A stretch of DNA of 64,000 nucleotides from Candidatus Omnitrophota bacterium (GTDB taxonomy: Bacteria; Omnitrophota; Gorgyraeia; Aquiviventales; Aquiviventaceae): NCBI GenBank assembly GCA_030697665.1, contig JAUYPJ010000037.1, forward strand, positions 52,260-116,259. Reading direction: 5' to 3'. Of this stretch, positions 37,863 through 47,496 are shown one piece after another. The notes below the pieces were generated by a model. The model was not told the DNA's origin. It made no database searches and saw nothing but the letters and a program-made list of their open reading frames with translations. The first letter of the stretch is position 1; the number at the start of each line of letters is the position of its first letter. The position numbers and the translations under genes are program-made.

Positions 37863-39442
37863 CCCACCGATGCCCCCGGACATCCAACCGCCTGGAGGAA
37901 ACGATCAATGGCTGCGGCATCCACGGCCCTCGTGTAGCGATTCACGTACTCCACCGTCCTGCGCCATTGCTGCATGGCCTGTGCTTCATCCACGGTCAGG
38001 TACTGCTGCAGCGCCTCGCTCATCGCTTCAGGCGAATCAACACGTTCACGCCAACCCGTCACCTCGAACAGGGGATCCACATCCGGGTAGTCCGCGTCCT
38101 GGAGGTAGATCGGCTTCAATCCGTGGAGGACCGCGTACAAGACGGCGGAGGAGCCGCGGTAGAGCACCACCGATGAGCGCGCAAAGTCCTCGCCGATCGA
38201 CGGGCGATCAGAAACCTCCATGTTCGGCAATGCGGACGGCTCGCCGGCCAGGTGCGGACGCAGGCGATGAAACGGCATCGCGGGGTGACACCGCAAGATG
38301 AAGCGGTGATCGGTCGCCAGCGACGCCGCCTGCATGGCAAAATTGAACAGGAGCTTGGCCTCACGGATCACCCCAGTCTCCGGAACCACCAGCACCGTCC
38401 GCCGCTGGAACTGCGGGCTGGGCGCCGCTGGGGCGTGATGGTCGCTGCGCCGGAAGGTCCCGAAGGACACCAGGCGGCTCCCAAGCGGTTGGTGCCCGGA
38501 CGCCATCATCTGCAGCGGGATCTCTCCCAGGCAGAGCACGACATCGGGTGTTGAGCGCTCCCAGGAGTTGCGGTTCGGGGACAAGAGCGACAACGAGTGC
38601 GGCATGATGACCGTATGTTGGTATCCCACGGTGACGCATGTCGCCTCGGCAGCTTTCGCCCCATGCCAGGCGGGCTTCTCCCAGGGCTGCCCCTCATAGA
38701 GCGTGACGAAGACCTTTGCCCCCCAGGTCTTCACGGCCTTGCGCGCAATGGAGAAGTGCAAGATGTTGCGCACGGTAATGGGCTGCAGGCTGTCCAGGCA
38801 GGCCGCCGCCGCCACCCTTGCCAGCGACGGCTGCTCGGCGCGCTGCGCCAGGCGACGCAGGGCCACGGCCGTGGCGAATTGGCGGACGGCCGTCACCAGC
38901 GGCGCCCAGATCGGCACCAGCAGTTGCTCCGGAACGGTGCGGATCGTCGGGCGTCGTAGCAGCGTTTTCGCAAAGGCCGTGTCAAGCCGCTCCCGCGTGT
39001 CGCCGCACAACACGAGGCAGCTGATCCCGCGGGCTTCCAGTTGCTGCGGCAGCGTCCCGTAATAGAAATCCTCCGTCCGATGGAGGGCCTCCGGACCGAA
39101 GCCCCATGTTTTCAAGATGACGGTTGCCGGCTCGCGCGTGAGACGCCGGAGGTCGCGCCACACCTGCGGCTTCACCCACAACAGGCCGAGGCTCTCACGA
39201 GCGGCGAACAGGACGCATCTCACCCACCGGGCCACCAGACCCAACGGCGACGGAAGGGTCAGCGGTGCCGGCCCCATCAGCCATAGGTGGTCAGGAGGCA
39301 CCGCGTGCCGGGGATGAACGGTGGAGAGTCCCAGGACGGGCAACCGCGGGCACAGACGTCGCACCTCATACATCAGCTCAGTCAATGCGGCGTAGCGCTC
39401 GAGCCACCGACGAGGCTCCGCTGGCGTGGCAGATGCGATCAT
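37859..39442 (-). CDS. Surface carbohydrate biosynthesis protein / putative GT-B glycosyltransferase
   Basis: MIASATPAEPRRWLERYAALTELMYEVRRLCPRLPVLG...VTVGYQHTVIMPHSL...FILRCHPAMPFHRL...GEDFARSSVVLYRGSSAVLYAVLHGLKPIYLQD; C-terminal pattern like capsular polysaccharide GT-B proteins. Confidence 0.65.
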   Translation of the reverse strand: MIASATPAEPRRWLERYAALTELMYEVRRLCPRLPVLGLSTVHPRHAVPPDHLWLMGPAPLTLPSPLGLVARWVRCVLFAARESLGLLWVKPQVWRDLRRLTREPATVILKTWGFGPEALHRTEDFYYGTLPQQLEARGISCLVLCGDTRERLDTAFAKTLLRRPTIRTVPEQLLVPIWAPLVTAVRQFATAVALRRLAQRAEQPSLARVAAAACLDSLQPITVRNILHFSIARKAVKTWGAKVFVTLYEGQPWEKPAWHGAKAAEATCVTVGYQHTVIMPHSLSLLSPNRNSWERSTPDVVLCLGEIPLQMMASGHQPLGSRLVSFGTFRRSDHHAPAAPSPQFQRRTVLVVPETGVIREAKLLFNFAMQAASLATDHRFILRCHPAMPFHRLRPHLAGEPSALPNMEVSDRPSIGEDFARSSVVLYRGSSAVLYAVLHGLKPIYLQDADYPDVDPLFEVTGWRERVDSPEAMSEALQQYLTVDEAQAMQQWRRTVEYVNRYTRAVDAAAIDRFLQAVGCPGASVG

Positions 39443-39542
39443 CCCCCCACCTGCCTGCCAGCCGGAGGCTGGCGAACAGCCGCGCGTCGAGTACTCCATG
39501 TGTTCGCGGCTCGCCTCTGGCGAGCCCAGGTAGGTGGGGGGA

Positions 39543-39546
<4 letters not shown>
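39439..39546 (-). repeat. Intercistronic cloverleaf element E (core 39443-39542) with flanking TCAT/TCAT direct repeat
   Basis: Outer arms ATCCCCCCACCTGCCTG / CAGGTAGGTGGGGGGAT (16/17); GCCAGCC-GGA-GGCTGGC, CGAACA...TGTTCG, GGCTCGCC-TCT-GGCGAGCC. Confidence 0.9.
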
Positions 39547-40142
<596 letters not shown>

Positions 40143-42305
40143 TCAGACACCCACAGCATCTGAATCCACGAGGCATGCATCCGCCTCGGGACGGTTCGGA
40201 TGACTCGTATTGACCGTGGTGATCTTATCCCGGCCCCAGATGGCACCGTAGCGTTCAGCCGCATCGGCCATGACGGTCTCCCGATCCTTCCCCGCTTTGA
40301 ATCCGTCCAACAGCCATGTCAGATACGTGCCCATACGCTGGGCAGCGCGACCATCCCGAAACGGATCCAGCTCATCCAGCATGAGCGACCAGTCGCCAAA
40401 GCCTGGCACCCCCCCAGGGCGTCTCCAGTGTTCAAGACAAGCCTTCCACAGGGTCTCCCAGTCGGTAAAGACCACCTGCCCACCGAGCTTATGCAACGGA
40501 CTGATCGACCATCCTTCCCGATCCAGCAAGAGCGTAGGCACGCCAGCGAGGGCTCCCTCCGCTCCAGCCGTCCCAGCATGCAGATGGCCGTGGATCATGA
40601 CGTCGGAGGCCAGCGCCGCGGCGGCCGGCGGAATCGAGCTGTGCACGGTCCCTTCTTCAAACACGACGCATCGACCCGTCGCCTCAGCCCGTTCCAGCAG
40701 TCTGGCCACCGACCCAAGCCGCGCACGCAAGTTGATTGGGGTTTTGGGCTTCACGACAAGCCCAAGCCAAGGTTCCGAGAGCACCTTTTCCAGCAAGAAG
40801 ACGTAGTCCTCACGCATGAACGCAGGACCGGTATGCCAGCGTTCATCAGGGTGCGAGGTCTCATCGCAGTAGCCGAGAATCCGCTGCGCCCCCTGTTGCT
40901 GAAGCCTCTGTCGAACACGCTGTGTGGTTTCCTGCAGGAGAGGGAACCGATGATCGCTCAGATAGCCGGTCGTCACATAATAGGAAATGACCGACGTGGA
41001 GCGGCGTTCGATCTCGACGCCCCATTTCGAGAACCCGAAGAAGAGATCCGTCGCCACGGCCGTCCTCGGTGATGGAGCAGATTCGTAGCTCCGCTGATAC
41101 ATCGCCATCAGACCCCCAACCTGCTTCAACGCATCGGCCATCGCACAGTGCGTGGGGTCGTACTTGAACCACGTGGTGAATACCTTGATCCCGGAGGCCG
41201 CAAAGAAATCAGCCCAGTAGTTTCTCACCGCCAGGTACTCGAACACCTGATCGCGCAGCCACACGGCCTCCACACCCCGGGAGGGGAGCGCCAGCGGAGG
41301 TCGCTCCCCATGTTTCCTCTGAGGTCGATACATGAACACAGGGGCCGTCGAGAGGGTCGCGGCACGAGCGCTCAGCGCGATACCTGCCATGCCGCACTCG
41401 GTGAGTTCGTTCCACTTCGGCCCATCGAGGGGATGCCACGGATCCTCGAAGACCACCACAAGATCTCTTCCTGCGAGCGAGGATTGTTGCCAGAAAAACA
41501 GATCAGAATGCCGCTCGGGAGATTTGAGGTTCCAGTCGCCGCGGTAGTGGACGCCAATCCGTGGCCTTAGACGACACGCGCCGAGCTCAGCCACCCCATC
41601 CTCAGACGTGAGGATTCGCTTCCGCTCACGCTGGAACCGCCCAGGCAGCCTGAGCACGGACCAGGGCCTGAAGAGCCGCCAGTACGCTTTCACGGTCCAC
41701 CCCCATACCCTGAGCTCTGGTGTAAGCTGGCGCCGCAACCATGCGTGCAGCTTGAATGGTCTCCCGACCGGGATGACGATGACGCTTGATCGAAGGCCAT
41801 ACCGCACGATGGCCTCCATCCACGGCTGTTGGTCCAAGAAGACGATCGGCCGTTGGCCGCCCGGCAGCGTCCCGCGCACCTTCCACGCGCACACCTGAAT
41901 GACAAACAACGCGCGACAGAACGACGGGAGGGAGGAAGACCCAATCGTGGTAAACGCTTTTCGTAGATACGTCGGCAGTCTCTCTGTCCCAGCACCATTG
42001 CTCACCACGCTGCGAAACATCGGGTTGTTCGCCACCTCGGCCTGGACCTCAGTGACGTCCTGATAGATGACCCTCAACCCAAGGACGAGGCCCTGCTCAT
42101 CGCGGACATCCACGAAGCGATAGCGGAGCCGCTCAACGAGAACCCCCGTCAGCCAGCTCGACATCCTCGCCGCCATCATGGCAGGCCGGGAGGCATCGAA
42201 CACGTAACACCGACCGCCGTGACGCCCTTTGACACGGTCCCGGAGCAGCCGTGGCAGGACCCATCCGGCCCAAACCCTCAGCGTCAGATGCTCAATGAAG
42301 TACAT
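40143..42305 (-). CDS. Large putative surface-carbohydrate glycosyltransferase, unknown family
   Basis: 720 aa continuous ORF in operon context; C-terminal ALASDVMIHGHLHAGTAGAEGALAGVPTLLLDREGW resembles GT-B C-terminal domains. Confidence 0.55.
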   Translation of the reverse strand: MYFIEHLTLRVWAGWVLPRLLRDRVKGRHGGRCYVFDASRPAMMAARMSSWLTGVLVERLRYRFVDVRDEQGLVLGLRVIYQDVTEVQAEVANNPMFRSVVSNGAGTERLPTYLRKAFTTIGSSSLPSFCRALFVIQVCAWKVRGTLPGGQRPIVFLDQQPWMEAIVRYGLRSSVIVIPVGRPFKLHAWLRRQLTPELRVWGWTVKAYWRLFRPWSVLRLPGRFQRERKRILTSEDGVAELGACRLRPRIGVHYRGDWNLKSPERHSDLFFWQQSSLAGRDLVVVFEDPWHPLDGPKWNELTECGMAGIALSARAATLSTAPVFMYRPQRKHGERPPLALPSRGVEAVWLRDQVFEYLAVRNYWADFFAASGIKVFTTWFKYDPTHCAMADALKQVGGLMAMYQRSYESAPSPRTAVATDLFFGFSKWGVEIERRSTSVISYYVTTGYLSDHRFPLLQETTQRVRQRLQQQGAQRILGYCDETSHPDERWHTGPAFMREDYVFLLEKVLSEPWLGLVVKPKTPINLRARLGSVARLLERAEATGRCVVFEEGTVHSSIPPAAAALASDVMIHGHLHAGTAGAEGALAGVPTLLLDREGWSISPLHKLGGQVVFTDWETLWKACLEHWRRPGGVPGFGDWSLMLDELDPFRDGRAAQRMGTYLTWLLDGFKAGKDRETVMADAAERYGAIWGRDKITTVNTSHPNRPEADACLVDSDAVGV

Positions 42306-43548
42306 GGTGCGTGGCCACGATCTGTCGTACCGCCCTCACGCATCGTTCCAATTCCTGATCCGTCAACCCGACGCTGCTGGGCAGGCTCACGGCCCGCTCG
42401 TACAGCTCGGTAGCGACCGTCATCGATCCGGCGAGCTGGCAGCCCTGGTAGGGTGGCTGCATGTGGATCGGCTGCCACAGCGGACGGGCTTCGATACCCT
42501 CCTGCGCTAACCCGTCCAACAGCGCGTCCCGCTGCGCGCGATTGGAAACGAGCACCGTGAACAGCCAATAGGCCGCCCCATCCTGTTGCGGCATCGGCGT
42601 GATCTCGGGGGTCCCGGCGAACGCCTCCCGATACCGCCTGGCGATGTCACGCTTGCGCTGCAGGAACGTATCGAGCTGTTCGAGTTGAGCCAACCCGATC
42701 GCGGCATGCAGGTTCGTGAGCCGGTAGTTATACCCGACTTCCCGGTGCACATACTCCCGCTGATCATCCCGCGCCTGCGTCGACAAATATCGAATGCGGT
42801 TGGCCCATGCGGGCGTTCGCGTCACCAGCATCCCGCCGCCGCCGCACGTCAGCGTCTTGTTGCCGTTAAAGCTGAACACGCCGATGTCTCCCCACGTGCC
42901 GGCCGGCCGGTTGTGATAGCGCACGCCGATCGCCTCAGCCGCATCTTCAATGACCTTGAGGTGGTATGCTGTGGCCAACGCGTTGATGCGCTCCATGTCG
43001 CACGCCAAGCCCAGCAGATGCACCGGCAGGATGGCCCGCACGCGGCGTCCGGTCCGCTTGTTCCAGCAGGTCTGTGTTGACACCCCAGCCCCTGGGCCCT
43101 CGACGTCCGGTCGAACTTCGCATTCCTTCGCCAGGAACCGCTCCACCTGGTTGACATCGATCTGCCAGGTCTGCGGATCCGCGTCGATAAACACCGGATG
43201 CGCCCCGCAATATCGGACCGCATTCACCGGCGCGATAAACGTGAGGGCCGGCACGATCACCTCGTCGTCAGGCTCGACGAAGATCGCGCGCAGCGCCAGA
43301 TGCAGCCCTGCGGTCCCATTCACGACCGCCACCGTATACGCCGCCCCACCCACATAGTCATCAACGAATTTCCGCTCAAACCGGCTCACAAATGGGCCGA
43401 CGGAGGAGATCCAACCGGTGTCGAGGCACTCCTTGAGATACGCCCATTCCTTGCCCCGAAGCTCCGGGACACTCAACGGAATGGGACGCTCGGCCGCCGG
43501 AGGCCCAAGCGTCTCAGAGGGCGTAGACGCCCTGACGGTAGCCATCAA
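42292..43548 (-). CDS. DegT/DnrJ/EryC1/StrS aminotransferase (LegC-like)
   Basis: IPLSVPELRGKEWAYLKECLDTGWISSVGPFVSRFERKFVDDYVGGAAYTVAVVNGTAGLHLALRAIFVEPDDEVIVPALTFIAPVNAVRYCGAHPVFIDAD...EDAAEAIGVRYHNRPAGTWGDIGVFSFNGNKTLTCGGGGML. Confidence 0.94.
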   Translation of the reverse strand: MMATVRASTPSETLGPPAAERPIPLSVPELRGKEWAYLKECLDTGWISSVGPFVSRFERKFVDDYVGGAAYTVAVVNGTAGLHLALRAIFVEPDDEVIVPALTFIAPVNAVRYCGAHPVFIDADPQTWQIDVNQVERFLAKECEVRPDVEGPGAGVSTQTCWNKRTGRRVRAILPVHLLGLACDMERINALATAYHLKVIEDAAEAIGVRYHNRPAGTWGDIGVFSFNGNKTLTCGGGGMLVTRTPAWANRIRYLSTQARDDQREYVHREVGYNYRLTNLHAAIGLAQLEQLDTFLQRKRDIARRYREAFAGTPEITPMPQQDGAAYWLFTVLVSNRAQRDALLDGLAQEGIEARPLWQPIHMQPPYQGCQLAGSMTVATELYERAVSLPSSVGLTDQELERCVRAVRQIVATHHVLH

Positions 43549-44503
43549 GGTGTTCTCTGATCCACTCCATGGTCATCTTCAATCCTTCCTCAAGCGGGAT
43601 GGACGGCGCCCATCCGAGGAGGCGTCGAGCCGCGGTGTTGTCGGCCACCAACCGCTCGACTTCGCTGTGCGTCGGTCGAGTCCGCTCTTCCTGACATTCA
43701 ATGACGACGGACTTGCCGGTCAGGCCGGCCACCGTTTTCGCCAGCTCCTCGATGCTGGTCTCGCAGCCGGAGCCGAGATTGATCGTCTGCCCCACCGCAT
43801 CCGCGGCGACCGCCGCCCGGATGAATCCTTCGACGATGTCGCTGACGTAGTTCAGATCGCGCGTCGGACTGACGTTGCCCAGGCGCACGACGTCGCCGGT
43901 GAGGCATTGCATGATGATCGTCGGCACCACCGCGCGCGCCGATTGACGCGGTCCAAACGTATTAAAGGGACGCACGGTCACCGCCGGCAAGCCGTAGGAG
44001 TGGCCGAACGATTCCACGAGCTTGTCGGCGCCGATCTTGCTCGCTGCATAGGGGGACTGCGCGTTCAATGGGTGCGCTTCATCAATGGGGATATAGCGGG
44101 CACTCCCGTAGACCTCGCTCGTGGAGGTGTGGATGAGCCGCTCAATCCGGCGCTCCAATCCGGTCTGCAGCACGTTGAGCGTCCCTTCCACGTTCGTCTG
44201 CACATACGAAGCGGGCGCGTGGTACGAGTACGGGATGCCCACGAGTGCCGCCAGATGGAAGACGATCTCCACCTCCTGCATGGCGCGCGCCACAAGATCG
44301 CGATCCCTGATATCCCCTGCCGCAACCTCGACCTCCCCTTTGACCTCGGAATGATCCAGCCATCCCCACGATCCGTTGCCGCGATAGTGCACAAACGCGC
44401 GCGTCCGAGCACCCAGACGGACCAGCCGCTCGGTCAGGTGGCTGCCGATGAATCCTCCCGCCCCCGTCACCAGCACCCGCTTGCCCTCCCACCCTTCCAT
44501 CAC
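43514..44503 (-). CDS. NAD-dependent epimerase/dehydratase (LegB-like 4,6-dehydratase)
   Basis: MMEGWEGKRVLVTGAGGFIGSHLTERLVRLGARTRAFVHY...SPYAASKIGADKLVESF...TRDLNYVSDIVEGFIRA. Confidence 0.92.
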   Translation of the reverse strand: MMEGWEGKRVLVTGAGGFIGSHLTERLVRLGARTRAFVHYRGNGSWGWLDHSEVKGEVEVAAGDIRDRDLVARAMQEVEIVFHLAALVGIPYSYHAPASYVQTNVEGTLNVLQTGLERRIERLIHTSTSEVYGSARYIPIDEAHPLNAQSPYAASKIGADKLVESFGHSYGLPAVTVRPFNTFGPRQSARAVVPTIIMQCLTGDVVRLGNVSPTRDLNYVSDIVEGFIRAAVAADAVGQTINLGSGCETSIEELAKTVAGLTGKSVVIECQEERTRPTHSEVERLVADNTAARRLLGWAPSIPLEEGLKMTMEWIREHLDGYRQGVYAL

Positions 44504-45573
44504 GCCGTCTCCAGGCCCTTGGCAAACTGCTGCGCCCGCTCATAATCTTGGTGCTGGCCGATATCCAACCAGTACTCTCGAATCGGGAAACTCACCACCG
44601 TTCGGCCGTCGTCCAAGACGCGCTGGATCAGGTCGGTCATGTCACACCGTTCGCCGTTGGAAAGAAAGCGGTACACGAGCGGTTCCAAGAGGTAGATGCC
44701 GGCGTTCACGAAAAAGCCAAGGGCCGGCTTCTCACTGATCCGGCGCACCACCGCCCCGTCACACTCGACGACGCCATAGGGGACCGTCACGTCGTACTGG
44801 CGGACGGCGATGGTCAGATCGGCCCGGTGCTCCCGGTGGTACGCCAGCATCGCGCGGATGTCCACCTGTGTGAGGATGTCGCCGTTGATGACGAGCGTCG
44901 TCTCGTCAGGGACGGCGAAGAGCCCCAACCCGCCGGCCGTCCCCAGGGGGCGCTCTTCCGGCACGTACGAGAGCTCCACGCCGAAATTGCTGCCGTCGCC
45001 GAAGTGCTCGGTAATCTTCTCGGACTTATGATGGGTCGTCACCTTGACCTGCCGAATGCCCGCCTGCCGCAACTGTTCGATCAAGATCTCCATCAGGGGA
45101 CGGTCACCGATGGGGAGCATGGGCTTGGGGGTCTCGTCGGTCAGCGGCGTCAGGCGCACGCCCTGCCCCCCAGCCATCACCACCGCCTGCAGCTTCGGAG
45201 GCTGCTCCACCACAAACTCATCCAGCATGACCAGATCGGCGACCCGCCCCTCTGCATCGAGCAGCGGCAAGTGCTTGACGCTGTGACGCCTCAAGAGATG
45301 CAGGTAGTCGCTGCGATCCGCTCCTGCCTGGGCGGTGAGCGGCGTGGCGAAGTGAGAGCCGGCCTTGCGAGCCAGCAGGCTCGTCACAGGCTCCTGCAGG
45401 TTCACGTTGGCGAGGATGGCGCGGCGGATGTCTCCGTCGGTGATCGTGCCCACCAGCCGACGATCCGCATCCACCACCAACACGATGCCGCGCCGGTGCG
45501 CGTCGATGCGCGCGATGGCCTCGCGAGTGGAGGCATCCTGCGTCACACAAAACTTCATCACGTCTTCCATCAA
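44500..45573 (-). CDS. CBS-pair + nucleotidyltransferase (PtmE/mannose-1-P guanylyltransferase-like)
   Basis: Tandem CBS N-terminus (REAIARIDAHRRGIVLVVDADRRLVGTITDGDIRRAI) followed by QAVVMAGGQGVRLTPLTDETPKPMLPIGDRPLMEILIEQL. Confidence 0.92.
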   Translation of the reverse strand: MMEDVMKFCVTQDASTREAIARIDAHRRGIVLVVDADRRLVGTITDGDIRRAILANVNLQEPVTSLLARKAGSHFATPLTAQAGADRSDYLHLLRRHSVKHLPLLDAEGRVADLVMLDEFVVEQPPKLQAVVMAGGQGVRLTPLTDETPKPMLPIGDRPLMEILIEQLRQAGIRQVKVTTHHKSEKITEHFGDGSNFGVELSYVPEERPLGTAGGLGLFAVPDETTLVINGDILTQVDIRAMLAYHREHRADLTIAVRQYDVTVPYGVVECDGAVVRRISEKPALGFFVNAGIYLLEPLVYRFLSNGERCDMTDLIQRVLDDGRTVVSFPIREYWLDIGQHQDYERAQQFAKGLETA

Positions 45574-46223
45574 GCCACCGATGCGTTCACCAATGGCCGC
45601 GCCGGCACCCCGGCCACCACCGTCCCTGGTGCGACTTCATCGACCACCACGGCCCCGGCCCCGACGACCGCCCCTTCGCCGATCGAGAGACCCTGGCGAA
45701 TACAGGCCCCCATCCCGATGTGGACCCCGTTGCCGACAGACACGGCACCTGCCAGACAAGCCCCGGTGGCAATGTGCACATGGTCGCCGATCACGCAGTC
45801 GTGCTCTACCACTGCTGCCGTGTTCACTAACACGTTGTCCCCAAGACGGGCCGCCGCGTTGACGATGGCCCCAGCGAGAATCGTCGGAGCGTCGCCGAGC
45901 TGGACCGATGAGGCGATTACCGCCCGGGGGTGAATCGCGGCCACGATCTGGAATCCGTGGCGGCAGAGGTCCTCATACAGCCGCCGTCGGGTCCGTGTGT
46001 CCCCAACCGACCCCACGCCGACGAAGGCCTGATGGATCCCTTGCGCGTACAGCTCAGGCAGCAAGCGGTCGTCTCCGAGGACGGGCACACCGAGCACCGC
46101 GGTGCCCCAGAGCGTCGGCTTCGAATCCAGGAGTCCCACCAGTTCAGAGCCGCCCAGGTGTTGGAGGATGTCCAGGACCACCTTCGCGTGCCCTCCGGCC
46201 CCCACCCCGATCACCTGACCCAT
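45570..46223 (-). CDS. NeuD/PglD family sugar O/N-acetyltransferase
   Basis: MGQVIGVGAGGHAKVVLDILQHLGGSELVGLLD...hexapeptide repeats VNTAAVVEHDCVIGDHVHIATGACLAGAVSVGNGVHIGMGACIRQGLSIGEGAVVGAGAVVV. Confidence 0.94.
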   Translation of the reverse strand: MGQVIGVGAGGHAKVVLDILQHLGGSELVGLLDSKPTLWGTAVLGVPVLGDDRLLPELYAQGIHQAFVGVGSVGDTRTRRRLYEDLCRHGFQIVAAIHPRAVIASSVQLGDAPTILAGAIVNAAARLGDNVLVNTAAVVEHDCVIGDHVHIATGACLAGAVSVGNGVHIGMGACIRQGLSIGEGAVVGAGAVVVDEVAPGTVVAGVPARPLVNASVA

Positions 46224-46225
46224 CG

Positions 46226-46894
46226 TTAGAGAATCTCCCGGATCAGCATGAACGCCTCCGCATACTCGGTTCCAATCGTCGCGCCGCGATACCGCGCCAA
46301 GGCCCGAATCGCCGAAGGCCCTCGGGGCAAGGGATCGGGGTGTGTTTCCGTCTCGTACAGACGCATGAGTTCGATCTTTCGCTCAAGGTACGGGGTGATT
46401 TCGCTGAAGACGTTCGGCATGAAGGTTCGCTCGACATACGGAGGAGCCGCCTCGGTGGAAGACAAGGTTTCGTAGGACAGCACCCGACGCACGCCCGCTT
46501 GCGCCATCGCAAAGGGCTTCAGCGCCGACATCGTCGCGGCGAAGACCGCCCGATGATCCGAATGCACGTCACCCTGATGGACCAGGTAGACACGCTCCGG
46601 CCTCACCTCGGCAATCACCGCTCGGATGCGCTCGATCAGCTCGGCTTGAGGCACCGTATCTAACCGGGCCGCGGGAAACCCTAACCTGAAATGTTGCGTC
46701 ATTCCATAGGCTTGGCTCACTCGTTCGACCTCCGCCGTCTTTTGCTCGATCGTCTGCGCGGTCCACTGTGGGTTGTGGGCCTGGGTCACGATGACCCAAA
46801 AGAGGTGGTCCCCGGCGGCGCGGTGCTTCAACAGGGTCCCCCCGCAGCCCAGCGTTTCGTCATCCGGGTGCGCAGCGATCGTGAGGATATTCAT
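46226..46894 (-). CDS. PIG-L (LmbE-like) deacetylase
   Basis: MNILTIAAHPDDETLGCGGTLLKHRAAGDHLFWVIVT...VYLVHQGDVHSDHRAVFAATMSAL. Confidence 0.94.
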   Translation of the reverse strand: MNILTIAAHPDDETLGCGGTLLKHRAAGDHLFWVIVTQAHNPQWTAQTIEQKTAEVERVSQAYGMTQHFRLGFPAARLDTVPQAELIERIRAVIAEVRPERVYLVHQGDVHSDHRAVFAATMSALKPFAMAQAGVRRVLSYETLSSTEAAPPYVERTFMPNVFSEITPYLERKIELMRLYETETHPDPLPRGPSAIRALARYRGATIGTEYAEAFMLIREIL

Positions 46895-47496
46895 CGCACA
46901 CCCTTCTCACCGTCACTGTTGACCCATTGGGCAGAGATGGCCCAGCGTGAGTCACGAGCGCTTTTCGCCTGATCAAGCCATCGTACGTGCAGCTCCCAGT
47001 TCAGCACCTCAAATCCACGCAGTGCCTCCTGGATCTCCTGCTCCGTCCAGAAATGCTGCGGCAGTCCCTGTTCCGGACCCTCCGCCAGGATGAAGGTCCC
47101 TGGCTCAATCTGCTCGCCTTTCCCGAAGTCGAAAGACTCTGGCGAGCGCAGGTTCAGATGGAACAAGCCGCCGCGCTTCAGGACCCGCTTGACCTCCTTC
47201 ATCGCCGCCAGGGCAACCGGCTTGGAGCAGTCCACGCCGCTGACCCTGAACCCTTGGCGCGCGAAGTACAGCACATGGCGGCCGTTGCCACATCCCAGGT
47301 CCAGAATCCGTTCGCACGGACGGTGCCTTCGGTACGCCGTCGGCCCCACTTGCATCTGGAGGTGCCGGGCGCAGAAGCGCACCACATCCTCAGCCGGCAG
47401 CCACGGAACTCGGACACGGTTGGCATACATCGCGTCCCAGATCTCGGCCGGCGGGGCCTGTCCAGGCTTCAAAACGTCATCTGTTTGATTAGCCAT
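46891..47496 (-). CDS. Class I SAM-dependent methyltransferase
   Basis: CERILDLGCGNGRHVLYFARQGFRVSGVDCSKPVALAAMKEVKRVLKRGGLFHLNLRS; ATGA overlap (46891/46894). Confidence 0.85.
   Translation of the reverse strand: MANQTDDVLKPGQAPPAEIWDAMYANRVRVPWLPAEDVVRFCARHLQMQVGPTAYRRHRPCERILDLGCGNGRHVLYFARQGFRVSGVDCSKPVALAAMKEVKRVLKRGGLFHLNLRSPESFDFGKGEQIEPGTFILAEGPEQGLPQHFWTEQEIQEALRGFEVLNWELHVRWLDQAKSARDSRWAISAQWVNSDGEKGVR

Noticed and set aside
44548-45933. Long plus-strand ORFs (e.g. 117-1391, 1843-2577, 4755-5957, 9796-10689, 27081-28049, 44548-45933, 50309-51310)
   Set aside because: Antisense shadows of clear minus-strand genes in GC-rich DNA; translations are Arg/Pro/His-rich with no recognisable motifs.
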